Source of the DNA: Telmatactis stephensoni
Lineage: Eukaryota > Cnidaria > Anthozoa > Actiniaria > Isophelliidae
NCBI GenBank assembly: GCA_029948255.1
Contig: JALIZF010001578.1
Location: 1 to 64,000 of the forward strand
Reading direction: 5' to 3'
DNA length: 64,000 bases
Shown: positions 52,409 to 64,000 of the stretch, one piece after another
How the letters are laid out: each line of letters begins with the position of its first letter
How positions within the stretch are numbered: position 1 is the stretch's first letter
The notes under the pieces: generated by a model
Databases searched by the model: none
Told to the model about the DNA's origin: nothing
Seen by the model: only the letters and a program-made list of their open reading frames with translations
Program-made: the position numbers and the translations under genes

Positions 52409-53675
52409 TCAAAACTTAGAAGGTGCTAGAATTTCTTTTAAGTTTTTTGTTCTTCTATAAGCTGGCATTATTGACCTAGATGGAAAAATTTCTTTCAAAG
52501 GGGCCGTATTTAGTAAATGTGACTGCTTCTTAATAATTTTAGAGATATCTGGTAGCCTAGGATTATAGTCCATTACCAATGGAAATACTTTCTTTTTGTT
52601 CTTTTTTGTAGGTTTTAAGATATCTTGGCGCTTCTTGGTTCTTGCTTTTCGAAATTGCTCATCAACGAGCTCCGAAGCGTAACCTTGGTGGGTTAAGTAT
52701 CTCTTGTACTCAACACACCGCGCATTCAAAGAGTTCGTGGATGAGCAATTTCTATTTAACCTAAGGGCCACCCCATAAGGAATCGATTTCTTACAGTGAA
52801 GAGGGTGTGAACTTGAAAAAGGCAAATAGAGATGACTATCCGTGGGTTTGGCATAAACATCAGTGTGAATATAACCTTCTTTGAGATGCAAAGTTAAATC
52901 AAGAACATTCAAACTATGCTTGGAGTACTCAACAGTAAATTTAATTGTGGGATATAGAGAATTGATGTATTCCGTAAATTCATGGAGTCTTTCTAGACCC
53001 TCTGTCCAAATATCAATGACATCATCTCTATATCTCCACCAGAGATTAGGCTTAATAGTACCCTCAAACTTAGCTTTCTGATCTATTAATTCCATGGCTA
53101 AATCGGCATAACTACAGGCATTCTTTGGCCCCATAGCTGTACCGTGTTTCTGCACAAAATGAGTGTTATTAAACTGGCTATTGTTAGAAATAAGACAAAT
53201 TTCAACCGCCTCAACAATACATTCCGTTGGTGGGTTTCTGTTAGTTCTTGTTTCCAAAGCATTCCTCACTGCTGCGATGCCGAGGTCATTGTCAATGTTT
53301 GGAAACATGCATGGCAACAACATCCCACGAAACCAACAATGCATCATTAGCTAGGCAGCGGCCCATTGTTATTAATTTCTTCTATTTTATTAAGAAGATC
53401 TGTAGCATCTTTAAGAAAAGAGGGCAATTTTTGTGCTAAAGGCTTGAGATAAAACTCAGTGAAGGCAGACAACCTCTCAATTGCTGTTCCACAACAAGAA
53501 GTAATAAGTCGTAAAGGTTCTCCGATTTATGGGTTTTAACATTCCCAAAGGCCGTGCCGGGCCTAGCTCCAATTTCCGTAAGCCAATCCGCAATCTCAGG
53601 AGTAAAATGCCCTTCACTAAGCCATTTCTCACACCAATTTCGAACTCTAACCAAGTGGTTCTTAGTAGGATCAAC
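52409..53675 (-). pseudogene. Penelope-like reverse transcriptase, frameshifted
   Basis: From right to left: EIGARPGTAFGNVKTHK (about 53580-53530), FTEFYLKPLAQKLPSFLKDA (about 53465-53405), LLVSWDVVAM then, after a frame change near 53310, FPNIDNDLGIAAV (motif A), HGTAMGPKNACSYADLAM (motif B) and WWRYRDDVIDIW (motif C, RDD). VLDLTLHLKEGYIHTDVYAK and YASELVDEQFRKARTKKR follow. At least three frame changes and the TAGCTAA region near 53350 show it is inactive. Penelope-like RTs are the animal RTs closest to telomerase. Confidence 0.85.
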
Positions 53676-53974
53676 TTTTACTTTTACTTTTACTGAAGAA
53701 GACCGAAGGTCGAAACGTTTATTAAATTATTTGGACATTAGAAGTTGCCTGCCTTCTCTTTTAACTAAATTCAAGATATTTCTATAGTTGTGGTTACACT
53801 TGAACTGTTAGCTCGGTTTCCCAATGAACATTTACCCTGTTCAAATTACCATGGAGTATTAACTTACCTCGGTGACAGTGGTCACACACAGATCAATTTT
53901 CCACGGTGAAATATTGACGTGTTGACCTTCTAACATTTGGCGCGCAAATCAAATGTTTTGCCGCGAACAGTGCC

Positions 53975-55198
53975 ATGGACGCTAGAGATTTTGGTTTACT
54001 TATGGTACTCTTAAGTCGCCGACCAACTTCATATCTACCCATTCAATTCTACCTATTAAGGAGGTCATTGCGTAGACGTCAAATGTACAATCTTATGTGT
54101 TTGCAGGAAGTTAATTTATTTCGCTATCTTAGACGGGCCACGAGATCTAGAAGCATTTGGGTACTTCCACGTCCACAGAATTGGTTCCAAGAAATTCTAA
54201 ATAATCGCGCCCTTGATCACTGGTGGAAGGAAAATTTTCGAGTAACACGAGATACATTTGAATATATCTGTCAGTTAGTCGGGCCTGCAATCCAACGACA
54301 AAATACAAGGCTGCGAGAGCCCATTGCTGTCGAGAAGAGAGTGGCGGTAAGTTTATGGAGATTAGCTACTGGAGAGTGCTATCGCTCGTGTGGTTTGATG
54401 GTGGGACTTTCAAAGGCCTCAGCAGTGAATTGTACCCATGAGTTCACTGAAGAATTGTGTCGCAGGAAGAACGAGTTTATTAAATTCCCTACTTCAAGAG
54501 CTGAAGTCCAAAGAAAGATTGATGCTTTTTCACATAAAAGCGAGATCCCCAATGTTATGGCAGCTATCGATGGGAGTCATATTCCAATTAAGGCTCCGAT
54601 GATAAATCACGAGGACTATCGCAACCGGAAGAAATTCTATAGCTTTGTTGTCCAAGGAGTTGTAGATTCCTCCAAACTCTATTTGTCTGTTTCTACTGGA
54701 TTTCCTGGCAGTATGCATGATGCTAGAGTTCTAAGATTAACGGAGTTATTTGACGCTGCTGAGAACGAAGACATTCTAATGGAACCAACAATAGATTTAA
54801 ATGGTACTATCATTCGTCCACTAATAGTCGGCGATTCTGCGTATCCATTAAAAACCTGGCTACTTAGGCCCTACAAAGATAATGGTGCTCTTGATCAGCA
54901 TCAAAGAAAATTCAACAAAGAGCTGTCTAAAGCTAGAGTGGTTTCTGAGCATGCTTTTGGTTCTACAAAAAATAGATGGCGCGTCCTACAGAAAAGGCTA
55001 GACGAGGAGACAGACAGAGTTCCTGACACAATATTTGCATGTTGTATACTGCACAATATTTGCATTACAAGAGTAGACCTGTACGACGATGATAGTGATG
55101 ATGATGATGACGATGACGATGATGATGATGATGGCCCCCCCTCCCGTGCTGCTAATGAAGTTATACAAGCTGTAGTTGATTACCTAGCAAACAAGTGA
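53975..55198 (+). CDS. HARBI1-like DDE nuclease (Harbinger transposase)
   Basis: Single 407-residue frame with a good start context (GCCATGG at 53972). Residues about 80-125 (NWFQEIL, WWKENFRVTRDTFEYICQLV) are the N-terminal helical part of DDE_Tnp_4 proteins. The catalytic acidic residues are visible: AAIDGSHIPI (D about 199), VGDSAYPL (D about 287) and VVSEHAFG (E about 325). RWRVLQKRL and ACCILHNIC follow, both family signatures. An aspartate run (about 370-385) precedes the end. The enzyme cuts and joins transposon ends but needs the Myb-like partner for nuclear import and DNA recognition. Confidence 0.9.
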   Translation: MDARDFGLLMVLLSRRPTSYLPIQFYLLRRSLRRRQMYNLMCLQEVNLFRYLRRATRSRSIWVLPRPQNWFQEILNNRALDHWWKENFRVTRDTFEYICQLVGPAIQRQNTRLREPIAVEKRVAVSLWRLATGECYRSCGLMVGLSKASAVNCTHEFTEELCRRKNEFIKFPTSRAEVQRKIDAFSHKSEIPNVMAAIDGSHIPIKAPMINHEDYRNRKKFYSFVVQGVVDSSKLYLSVSTGFPGSMHDARVLRLTELFDAAENEDILMEPTIDLNGTIIRPLIVGDSAYPLKTWLLRPYKDNGALDQHQRKFNKELSKARVVSEHAFGSTKNRWRVLQKRLDEETDRVPDTIFACCILHNICITRVDLYDDDSDDDDDDDDDDDDGPPSRAANEVIQAVVDYLANK

Positions 55199-55690
55199 AA
55201 AGAGACTATTTTTTCTTACAGTTTTTAACAATTTATTCAATCATAATTGTCAACTTGTAATACTTACAAATTAAAAATTCACTCACTTTGCTAATTTATT
55301 GTTTAATTTTCTATTCTCTCTGATTACCGTTCACTTGAATCTTTCAAATATGACATATATGTAAAGTGTCTACTACAATGATGTAGTAGTATCTATAAAC
55401 AGTAACGATTATATTCATATGATTATGTCCCATAGTTTCTTTTTAGTAATATTTCTTGTTTCTCACTCTTATTTCTCATTTTATAAATCTTGTATTTTTT
55501 CATTTTGATGATCAAATATATTGGAACTATTCGTGATCAGTATACGATTATTAAAAACCAGTAAAAACACATGTATTAAAAATATATATGTAGTTAAAAT
55601 ATATGTACTTGAAATATATTTGTAAATAAGTAAAAACATATGGGACATGGTCCACTTGTCCCTAAAATTGAAATTTGAATATTAGTCAGC
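55199..55690. other. Spacer between convergent Harbinger genes
   Basis: AT-rich 3' UTR sequence for both genes, with repeated AAATATAT words near 55580-55620. No clear AATAAA on either strand was singled out. Confidence 0.4.
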
Positions 55691-56775
55691 TTATTTTTTT
55701 GAAAAAACATCTCCCAATTTCCCTAGTACAGATACCATGAATTCCTGGTGCCTTCTCTCAGCATCGTTTTGCAACTTTACCAGGGTTTCTAAGGCCTTTC
55801 GGTCGTTTTCCTCCGACTGTCGAAGGGCTTCTTGCTGGTTCTGTAAAAGCTCTAGTAATTTATCACCTACGTCTTTTCCTTTTTCCTCTCTCGTTTTCTT
55901 CTTTTTTTTCGGGAGTTCATCACCATCACCATCACTTTTCTTTTTGGACTCCTTTTTGTCTTTAGCAGGTAGGCATTTGTCAAGTTGTTCATGGTCCTCC
56001 GATACATCTTCGTCCGGACCGTCACAATCGTTACTGCCCATTCCTGCCTCCTGAACAAACTTTGGGTTGACTTTATCAGACTGTCCCATAAATTCATCTA
56101 TGGCATCGAAGTACTCAAAATCCATCCTTCCACGGCCCGTTCTCTTGTTGTTATCGCTGACAGCCTTGTATTTATCAAACAGTGTCCTCCATTTTTCTTT
56201 TAGTTGAACAAGAGTCTTTGTTGTCTTGACGCTGTTGTCGTTGCAGAGTTGAATGAAGTCGTCGTAGATTACTTCCCAGGCACTCTTCTTTCCACGGCTA
56301 CTTTTAGTCTTTGTGAGTCTTTCACAGTTCTCCTTATAAGCTTCTATAAGCAATTTGATCTCCTTATCATCCCATCGTTTACTGGATGTCTTGGTTGACG
56401 ATTCGCCACGTGTGTTGTTGTTGTCTTTAGAGGAGCTTGGCTGCTCATTTAAAGAAATGCCGGGTGGTTTGTAGCCAGAGGGCACAAAAACAAATTGTCC
56501 GCTATTACTGGTACTCGGAGTTGGGGTTGGGTTTTGGTAGTACGGTACTGGTTGTTGCACTTGGTTGTTAAATGCGGGTTGACTTGGGAAAGTACCGTAG
56601 TTGTTTGCTTGATTAGCAATTGCTCGTTGGCGTTGGAACAAATAGCCGTTGTAGAGGTCATTTCCAGGGGTTCTGAAACAAGAATAATTTGTTCATCAGT
56701 TATGTGCAAATTATAGACAAAAAACGGGCTGTTTAAATTATGAAATACTCACTGCGAATCTTGATATCTGTCCAT
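55691..56775 (-). CDS. Harbinger Myb/SANT-like DNA-binding protein (two exons)
   Basis: I read two exons: 56775-56753 (MDRYQDSQ; donor GCA|GTGAGT) and 56672-55691 (acceptor TTGTTTCAG|A), intron 80 bases, joined in phase to 334 residues. The single open frame alone starts only at a TTG. Residues about 100-190 form the trihelix/MADF-type Myb domain: KRWDDKEIKLLIEAYKENC, then AWEVIYDDFIQLCND and LVQLKEKWRTLFDKYK, with tryptophans spaced as in SANT helices. A lysine/glutamate-rich linker and a C-terminal coiled coil (LLELLQNQQEALRQSEEND, LVKLQNDAERRHQEFM) follow. In this family the protein binds the transposon ends and brings the nuclease to the nucleus. Confidence 0.85.
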
Positions 56776-57339
56776 GATGAAGCTTACACGAGGCTGGTAA
56801 GGCAGTTGTGTTTTAACTCAAATCTGCTGGATATGGCTTAGTTGGGGTATACAAACAAGATTGGGATAAATTTGGAGGCATGAATGTGAAGGAATTTATA
56901 AACAAATGGGGCGGTGAAGATGTTGAGATGATGGACAGAATATTGATGACCGGATATGAAGCTGATCGCAAGAAAATCAGAGGTCTTATTCATTACTATC
57001 ATTCTCGAAAGGGCATGTGGGAGACGGCATCAAAAGAACAGCAGAGTGCAACTTGTATTCCAACTGCTAGATGAGGTCCGCTGAGGCACAAAATGGTAAA
57101 AAACGTTCGGAATAATAAGGAACAACAGATCATACTACAATACTGTCAAAACAAACAAAACTAGTATTGATGCGTGCACGATTTGCTTGGCGCTTAGACG
57201 ATTTGTACCCGCTCGCGCGCGTAAATATCAAATTCAAAAGGCAATGTGCACAAGAGCTTGCAAAGCACTCTGCATGGGATTTGCAGACCAGCAAAACTCT
57301 AACAACGATTTCTAGTGACCTACAAGGATTTTGTAGCAT
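56776..57339. other. Flank of the Harbinger element
   Basis: A 64-residue plus frame at 56880-57074 (MNVKEFINKWGGEDVEMMDR) has protein-like composition but no recognised domain and no splice context; not called. Confidence 0.3.
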
Positions 57340-57343
57340 TTAA

Positions 57344-58189
57344 GGTGACTGGCTACTATTGGAAAAAATAATGAAAAATCGTTTAAACCACAATTTTCTG
57401 GAGGGAAATTTAATGATGATCCCAAAAACGAAAAGAAACAAAGGGTGTCCCGCACTCGTTTTTGAGATAATCAGCATTGAATGGATGTCTATCTCCGAAT
57501 TTTTGAGGCGAAAATCGCTCAAACGGAAGTGAATAGAAAAGAAATATACAATTCACGAAATAACAGTTCTACAACTACTTCAATTTCACAAATATTAGAT
57601 TATGTCATATTCTTCGTATTGTTACGGATAATTTTGATGTGACAGCGAAAAAATACCTTCTTTTTAAATATTTTGTTCGTCAGGTCTCAACAAAAATTAT
57701 CGTAAGTTCGAACAAATTTCCCTACAAAAATCTATTTTTTCATAAGCTAGAATAATGAACTTTTTTTCAAAATTTGATATGACATATATTTTTACATGTG
57801 TTTTCAATTAAGCGAATAAAGATTATATGGTCCCGTGCAAAATTAGCTTGTTTCATGCCCATGAAGTTGCTAAAAAGGCCAAAAAATGCCTTCCGGAAGT
57901 GCCGCCATCTTGAAAATGACGTGACAGCGCGAGCTCTATTCAAATTTGTTGACAAAAACAAACGCGCGCTCACTTTTTTTTTTTTTTTTTTCCTTAAAAA
58001 GAAAACATTTTTGCTTATTTTTCTAAACTTTTGCTTGTTAAAATCATTGAGAACTATTTCGAAACAAAATTTTGTCAACAAACTTTAGTTTCCCAGCGTT
58101 AGTGGCCATTCGTTAGAATCTCCGCGCGCTATGACGTCCTGCGCCCGATATTGCACAGTAGGCTAAAATTTCTATGGTAGCCAGTCACC
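57344..58189. mobile_element. 846-bp TTAA-type (piggyBac-like) MITE
   Basis: Ends GGTGACTGGCTACTATTGG and inverse GGTGACTGGCTACCATAG; TTAA at 57340-57343 and 58190-58193. Inside, the region 57960-58010 has a poly-T/A tract. Not related by sequence to the TTAA element at 34279 beyond the target. Confidence 0.8.
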
Positions 58190-58708
58190 TTAACATGCAC
58201 TCAGTTTCCGATCTTACTTTGTCCTAGAAAATGGCGCTCGTGCACATTGCCTATTTGTTGAATTCATATGAAAACTCGTCTCGGACGGAATTTCGTTGCA
58301 CAAAAATCTTTATAAACAGAAAACCCGTCGCGATTTCCACGTCTTATGGGAATTTAGGACGGTTTTTATCATTAGACGAATTATCCGTCCAACTTTCTCG
58401 TCGTTTTGGCCGGGAAAGTAGGACGAGTTTTCTGTCAGACGAGTTTCCCGTCTCCAATATGAGCTATTGTTTAAGCGCCTTGTGCGCGCGATTTGGCGTC
58501 AACTTCCTATTACTAAAAATAACTTTGGGCGCACATCGCCCAGGCATCAATTCACGAGTTTAGCTCTCTTAGTAACTCACAACTGAAGGATTTTTATGCG
58601 GGTTGTCTAAAAAGGTTTCGGGCCGTGGGTCGTGGGTAAAATGTCTTTAGTCATGTTTATTCGATTGCTTGTTTGCTTAATTGAAAGTTTTGTCATTGAG
58701 ATTTAGGA
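58190..58708. other. Noncoding gap with ACGAGTTT/GACGA words
   Basis: A 110-residue plus frame (58231-58563) is present, but the sequence is built of inverted GACGAGTTTTC/GACGGAATT-like words and resembles no protein I know. Probably repeat DNA. Confidence 0.3.
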
Positions 58709-58977
58709 AATAACATCTTTGATCCTTTTATTGGATATGTTACCCCAGCCTCTGACATTCATGGCTATAACACCAGATATGCATTGCAGCATAACTTTTT
58801 AAGCCTGTTACTTGAATACAAACTATGGTATTTCTACATTTAAATTCTCTTTATCAACTATCTGGTATTCAATTCCAGCTTCTATTAAAAAATCACCAAC
58901 CTACCTTTCTTTCAAGAGAAAAATCAAAGCCCATTTTTTGAAAAAGCAAATGGTAATGTAATTATTTAAATGTTACA
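58709..58977 (+). pseudogene. Non-LTR retrotransposon RT tail
   Basis: Too broken for a long ORF. The frame NIFDPFIGYVTPASDIHGYN TRYA, then after stops and a shift WYSIPASIKKSPTYLSFKRK IKAHFLKKQ to TAA at 58975, matches the extreme C-terminus of CR1/L2-type ORF2 proteins (compare HQYNTRSKKN and RNWNEIP...SFRKKFKHFL in the element at 3423). 5'-truncated remnant, plus strand. Confidence 0.65.
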
Positions 58978-59832
58978 TTACTTTTCTATTTATTAAATTA
59001 ATTTATATAATTATTTAGTTATATATATATTTATATAAAAAAACTTTCATTGACATACTATAATATTATCTTATTCCCTTTCTCAGGCCTCCTTTTGAAG
59101 TCCTGGGAATGGGGATATCTATTTATACTTATTTCTAAAACTCATTAATAATTGATACGCAAATAGACCAATTGAAGACGTTTATTTGTTCACGTGTTGT
59201 TGTTATACCAGATATAAACACTGATGCATCACGATCGTTTCATGGCAATGCTCCCTTTACCAACTAAAAAAATATGAGCCCGCGCAATAATGCTTAGCGG
59301 TATATCAAATAAGAATGTGCATTTCACCAAGCGGCCATTTTGTTTTCATGTCGTGGAAAGAGTTGGTCAGTAGAAATTTCGAGTCCTAAAAGGCTAAAAA
59401 CTCTTGCTAAGTTTTTATACTTGTTTAAAATTTGGAATTTTGAAATAGTGTTCTTTCACATGGAGTGGAAGAATATACCTCTTGACTCATGAAATTCGGA
59501 AAAAAATATCTCGGTCTTCTCTGAGGAGCAACAGAAGATTCGCGAAACACATAAGGAAGGTTGGTTTTGACATCCAGGAGCAAAATTCTGCACGTAGCAC
59601 CATGCGAGATTGTAAGAACTGGTATAGAAGAAGGAAAATGGCTGTGGTTTCACTGGATGTAATGGCTGACCCTTGTAGAACCAGACATATGTAAAACCTA
59701 TGTAAATGCTATGTGCTGAGGCTATGTAAAGCATATGTTGTAACTACTTAAAAACTATGCATATGGCAATTATGCAGATACTATGTAAATTGTATAGAAA
59801 ATGCTATGTTTTCGCTAGTCATTTGGAACGCT
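58978..59832. other. Retroelement 3' flank and unique sequence
   Basis: AT-rich to about 59060, then unique sequence. From about 59690 short CTATGTAAA/CATATG words foreshadow the satellite that follows. No gene is supported. Confidence 0.3.
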
Positions 59833-60425
59833 TTACATAGCATATGCATAGAAATAGCATATTATATGAATAGCATATACATAGAAATAGCATATTATAT
59901 GAATAGCATATACATAGAAATAGCATATTATATGAATAGCATATACATAGAAACAGCATATTATATGAATAGCATATATACATAGAAATTGCGCATTATA
60001 TGAATAGCATATACATAGAAATAGCATATTATATGAATAGCATATACATAGAAATAACGTACTATATGAATGGCATATGCATAGAAATAGCATATATATT
60101 ATATGAATAGCATATACATAGAAATAGCATATTATATGAATAGCATATAAATAGAAACAGCATATTATATGAATAGCATATATACATAGAAATTGCGCAT
60201 TATATGAATAGCATATACATAGAAACAGCATATTATATGAATAGCATATACATAGAAACAGCATATTATATGAATAGCATATACATAGAAACAGCATATT
60301 ATATGAATAGTATATACATAGAAACAGCATATTACATGAATAGCATATACATAGAAATGGCATATTATATGAATAGCATATACATAGAAATAGCAAATTA
60401 TATGAATAGCATATACATAGAAATA
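59833..60425 (+). repeat. 33-bp satellite, first array (about 18 units)
   Basis: The unit is ATATGAATAGCATATACATA GAAATAGCATATT with A/C and other variants. Being 11 codons long without stops in several frames it makes long spurious ORFs on both strands. Confidence 0.95.
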
Positions 60426-60673
60426 ATAACCATTATATGTCAATATAATGGAATTTTTATGTAACGTATAGCTACCTAATATCAACTTAGCAATCAATAT
60501 GTCAACGATGCCTTACAGGGTGGGGCCTTCGGGCCACAGGAGTCACACGATGAGTTAATAGCTACCACGTGGCATTTGGGCGACTATAAAGGCCACTCGC
60601 CCTTCCTTAATCTCATCGCTCGAGCAATAGCCTAGCTATCATCAGCATGCGAAAACTAAAGTACAAGGAATAA
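60426..60673 (+). promoter_or_regulatory. Promoter-like spacer between the satellite arrays
   Basis: Unlike the arrays this is GC-moderate. It has GGGCGACTATAAAGGCCACT (60578-60597) with a TATAAA box, a pyrimidine-rich CCTTCCTTAATCTCATCGCT about 25 bases on, and an ATG at 60646 followed by a short frame. GGGGCCTTCGGGCC is a small palindrome at 60522-60535. No downstream gene is intact, so the promoter call is an inference. Confidence 0.35.
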
Positions 60674-61690
60674 AAAGCATATTATATGAATAGCATATAC
60701 ATAGAAACAGCATATTATATGAATAGCATATATACATAGAAACAGCATATTATATGAATAGCATATACATAGAAATAGCATATTATATGAATAGCATATA
60801 CATAGAAATAACGTACTATATGAATAGCATATGCATAAAAATAGCATATTATATGAATAGCATATACATAGAAACAGCATATTATATGAATAGCATATAC
60901 ATAGAAATAGCATATTATACGAATAGCATATACATAGAAATAACGTACTATATGAATAGCATATGCATAGAAATAGCATATTATATGAATAGCATATACA
61001 TAGAAATAGCAAATTATATGAATAGCATATACATAGAAACAGCATATTATATGAATAGCATATACATAGAAATAGCATATTATATGAATAGCATATATAC
61101 ATAGAAATTGCGCATTATATGAATAGCATATACATAGAAATAGCATATTATATGAATAGCATATACATAGAAATAACGTACTATATGAATAGCATATGCA
61201 TAGAAATAGCATATTATATGAATAGCATATACATAGAAATAGCAAATTATATGAATAGCATATACATAGAAATAGCATATTATATGAATAGCATATAAAT
61301 AGAAAGAGCATATTATATGAATAGCATATATACATAGAAATTGCGCATTATATGAATAGCATATACATAGAAATAGCATATTATATGAATAGCATATACA
61401 TAGAAATAACGTACTATATGAATAGCATATGCATAGAAATAGCATATTATATGAATAGCATATACATAGAAATAGCATATTATATGTATAGCATATAAAT
61501 AGAAACAGCATATTATATGAATAGCATATACATAGAAACAGCATATTATATGAATAGTATATACATAGAAACAGCATATTACATGAATAGCATATACATA
61601 GAAATAGCATATTATATGAATAGCATATACATAGAAATAGCATATTATATGAATAGCATATACATAGAAACAGCATATTATATGAATAGC
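60674..61690 (+). repeat. 33-bp satellite, second array (about 30 units)
   Basis: Same unit as the first array. Variant units (AACGTACTATATGAATAGCA and ATTGCGCATTATATGAATAG) recur in the same order at about 60810, 60940, 61165 and 61405, showing higher-order repeat structure. Confidence 0.95.
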
Positions 61691-62128
61691 ATTTACACGG
61701 CGGGCGCACGGCGCACGAAAATCGGAACGGTTTACATTCCGAGTCCGCCATTTTGACCGTCGTTGATTTTTGGAGACTGGGGCCGAATTTGGTAATCGGA
61801 AAATCGAGTTGATTTCGGTGGCTATAAATCGGATCGTATTCCTTCGACGAGTGTCCGGTATACTGAATCGGAAAGAGCAAAGGACGACCTTTGATGTGGT
61901 AACAAGGACGTCGACAGGGACGCTTGCAAAGAGTTCAAGTGTACTAGGCTAGTTTGTTGAAAGAGTGAATGTCAACTTAACATGCTCTGAGTCCCAATTT
62001 TAACGCTTGGGAAATTTTCTCAGGCTTGAAATATGCCATGGAAACGTTTATGGTTTTCCACTCTTCAAGAGTGGAAGTGAAATTTGTCGGTTTTAGTTTT
62101 TCGTAAATTGTGTTTTTTTCGCGCGAAA
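61691..62128. other. Probable promoter and 5' UTR of the following gene
   Basis: Less AT-rich sequence with CGs (GGCGGGCGCACGGCGCACGA) directly after the satellite. CTATAAAT at 61822 could be a TATA element. Not resolved. Confidence 0.35.

Positions 62129-64000
<1,872 letters not shown>

Larger units (their letters stand above)
51777..53788 (-). mobile_element. Penelope-like element with inverted terminal repeats
   Basis: The minus strand carries a reverse transcriptase without the APE or RLE domains and a C-terminal GIY-YIG nuclease, the Penelope-like arrangement. The two ends, 51777-51890 and 53684-53788, are inverted copies of about 105 bases (ATAGAAATATCTTGAATTTA through TTACTTTTACTGAAGA). 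Each includes GACCGAAGGTCGAAACGT, resembling the degenerate hammerhead motif known from Penelope-like terminal repeats. Several frameshifts and a stop make it defective. Confidence 0.85.
53789..57339. mobile_element. PIF/Harbinger transposon (two-gene, apparently intact)
   Basis: Two genes converge: the DDE nuclease (53975-55198, plus) and the Myb/SANT-like protein (55691-56775, minus), the standard pair of autonomous Harbinger elements. Neither has a visible lesion. I could not match terminal inverted repeats or a TTA/TWA target duplication in 53789-53974 and 56776-57339, so the outer limits given are those of the neighbouring elements and are maxima. One end may have been lost. Confidence 0.65.

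Noticed and set aside
53789..53974. Terminal inverted repeat of the Harbinger element
   Set aside because: GTTGTGGTTACACTTGAAC and GGTGACAGTGGTCACAC were considered, but no inverse counterpart was found on the right side.
58231..58563. 110-residue ORF as a gene
   Set aside because: Built of inverted GACGAGTTT-like words, no domain, no splice or polyadenylation context.
59833..61880. Long minus ORFs (up to 266 residues) rich in CYSYNMLFLCI
   Set aside because: These are stop-free readings of the 33-bp satellite on both strands, not proteins.

Overview
The window reads as nuclear DNA of an animal, most likely a cnidarian (anthozoan type). The evidence is AT-rich sequence, GT-AG introns, polyadenylation signals, and a mix of Penelope-like, DIRS-like, two or more non-LTR, CACTA-like, PIF/Harbinger, TTAA-type and foldback elements with no bacterial gene organisation. 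The cnidarian assignment rests on remembered resemblance of several repeat termini and retroelement tails to coral and anemone repeats, so it is an inference.

Layout. 1-3.1 kb: the 3' end of a PIF1-like helicase gene and the 3' tail of a restriction-endonuclease-type (RLE) non-LTR retrotransposon, bracketed by an 85-bp direct repeat. 3.2-7.9 kb (minus): a nearly complete APE-type non-LTR retrotransposon with ORF1 and ORF2, broken by one frameshift. 8-10.8 kb: hairpins and a 1.4-kb foldback element. 11.4-19.9 kb: an 8.5-kb CACTA-like element inserted in a 33-bp minisatellite, with 3-bp target duplications and several elements nested inside. 20-25 kb: inverted and tandem repeats with tRNA-like parts, one of them split by a 698-bp foldback element, then a non-LTR fragment. 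25.9-27.1 kb: the best host-gene candidate, a first coding exon of a PA14-containing type II membrane glycosyltransferase-like protein. 27-32 kb: foldback elements, a SINE and a minisatellite, probably intronic or intergenic. 32.5-38.1 kb: a second, inverted CACTA-like copy (5.6 kb, ACG target duplication) with its own nested insertions. 38.4-39.0 kb: a hypothetical proline-rich ORF with a polyadenylation signal.

39.5-46 kb (minus): a DIRS-like tyrosine-recombinase retrotransposon with gag, RT/RNase H and recombinase ORFs, an internal 1.56-kb tandem duplication, a MITE splitting the RT-RNase H frame, and a miniature DIRS-end remnant beside it. 46.2-51.2 kb: a large repeat structure with a nested foldback element. 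51.47-51.54 kb (plus): a complete type I hammerhead ribozyme motif. 51.8-53.8 kb (minus): a decayed Penelope-like element with inverted terminal repeats. 53.9-56.8 kb: the two convergent genes of an apparently intact PIF/Harbinger transposon (DDE nuclease plus Myb/SANT-like protein with a predicted 80-bp intron). 57.3-58.2 kb: a TTAA-type MITE. 58.7-59.0 kb: another non-LTR tail. 59.8-61.7 kb: two arrays of a 33-bp satellite around a promoter-like spacer. 62.1 kb to the end: a three-exon coiled-coil gene still open at the window edge.

Most sequence here is mobile and the genes mainly serve element mobility: helicase, RT/endonuclease, recombinase, DDE nuclease and its DNA-binding partner. Nested insertions whose empty sites survive in sister copies within the same window allow many boundaries and target duplications to be read directly. 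All similarities were judged by eye; no database search was run.
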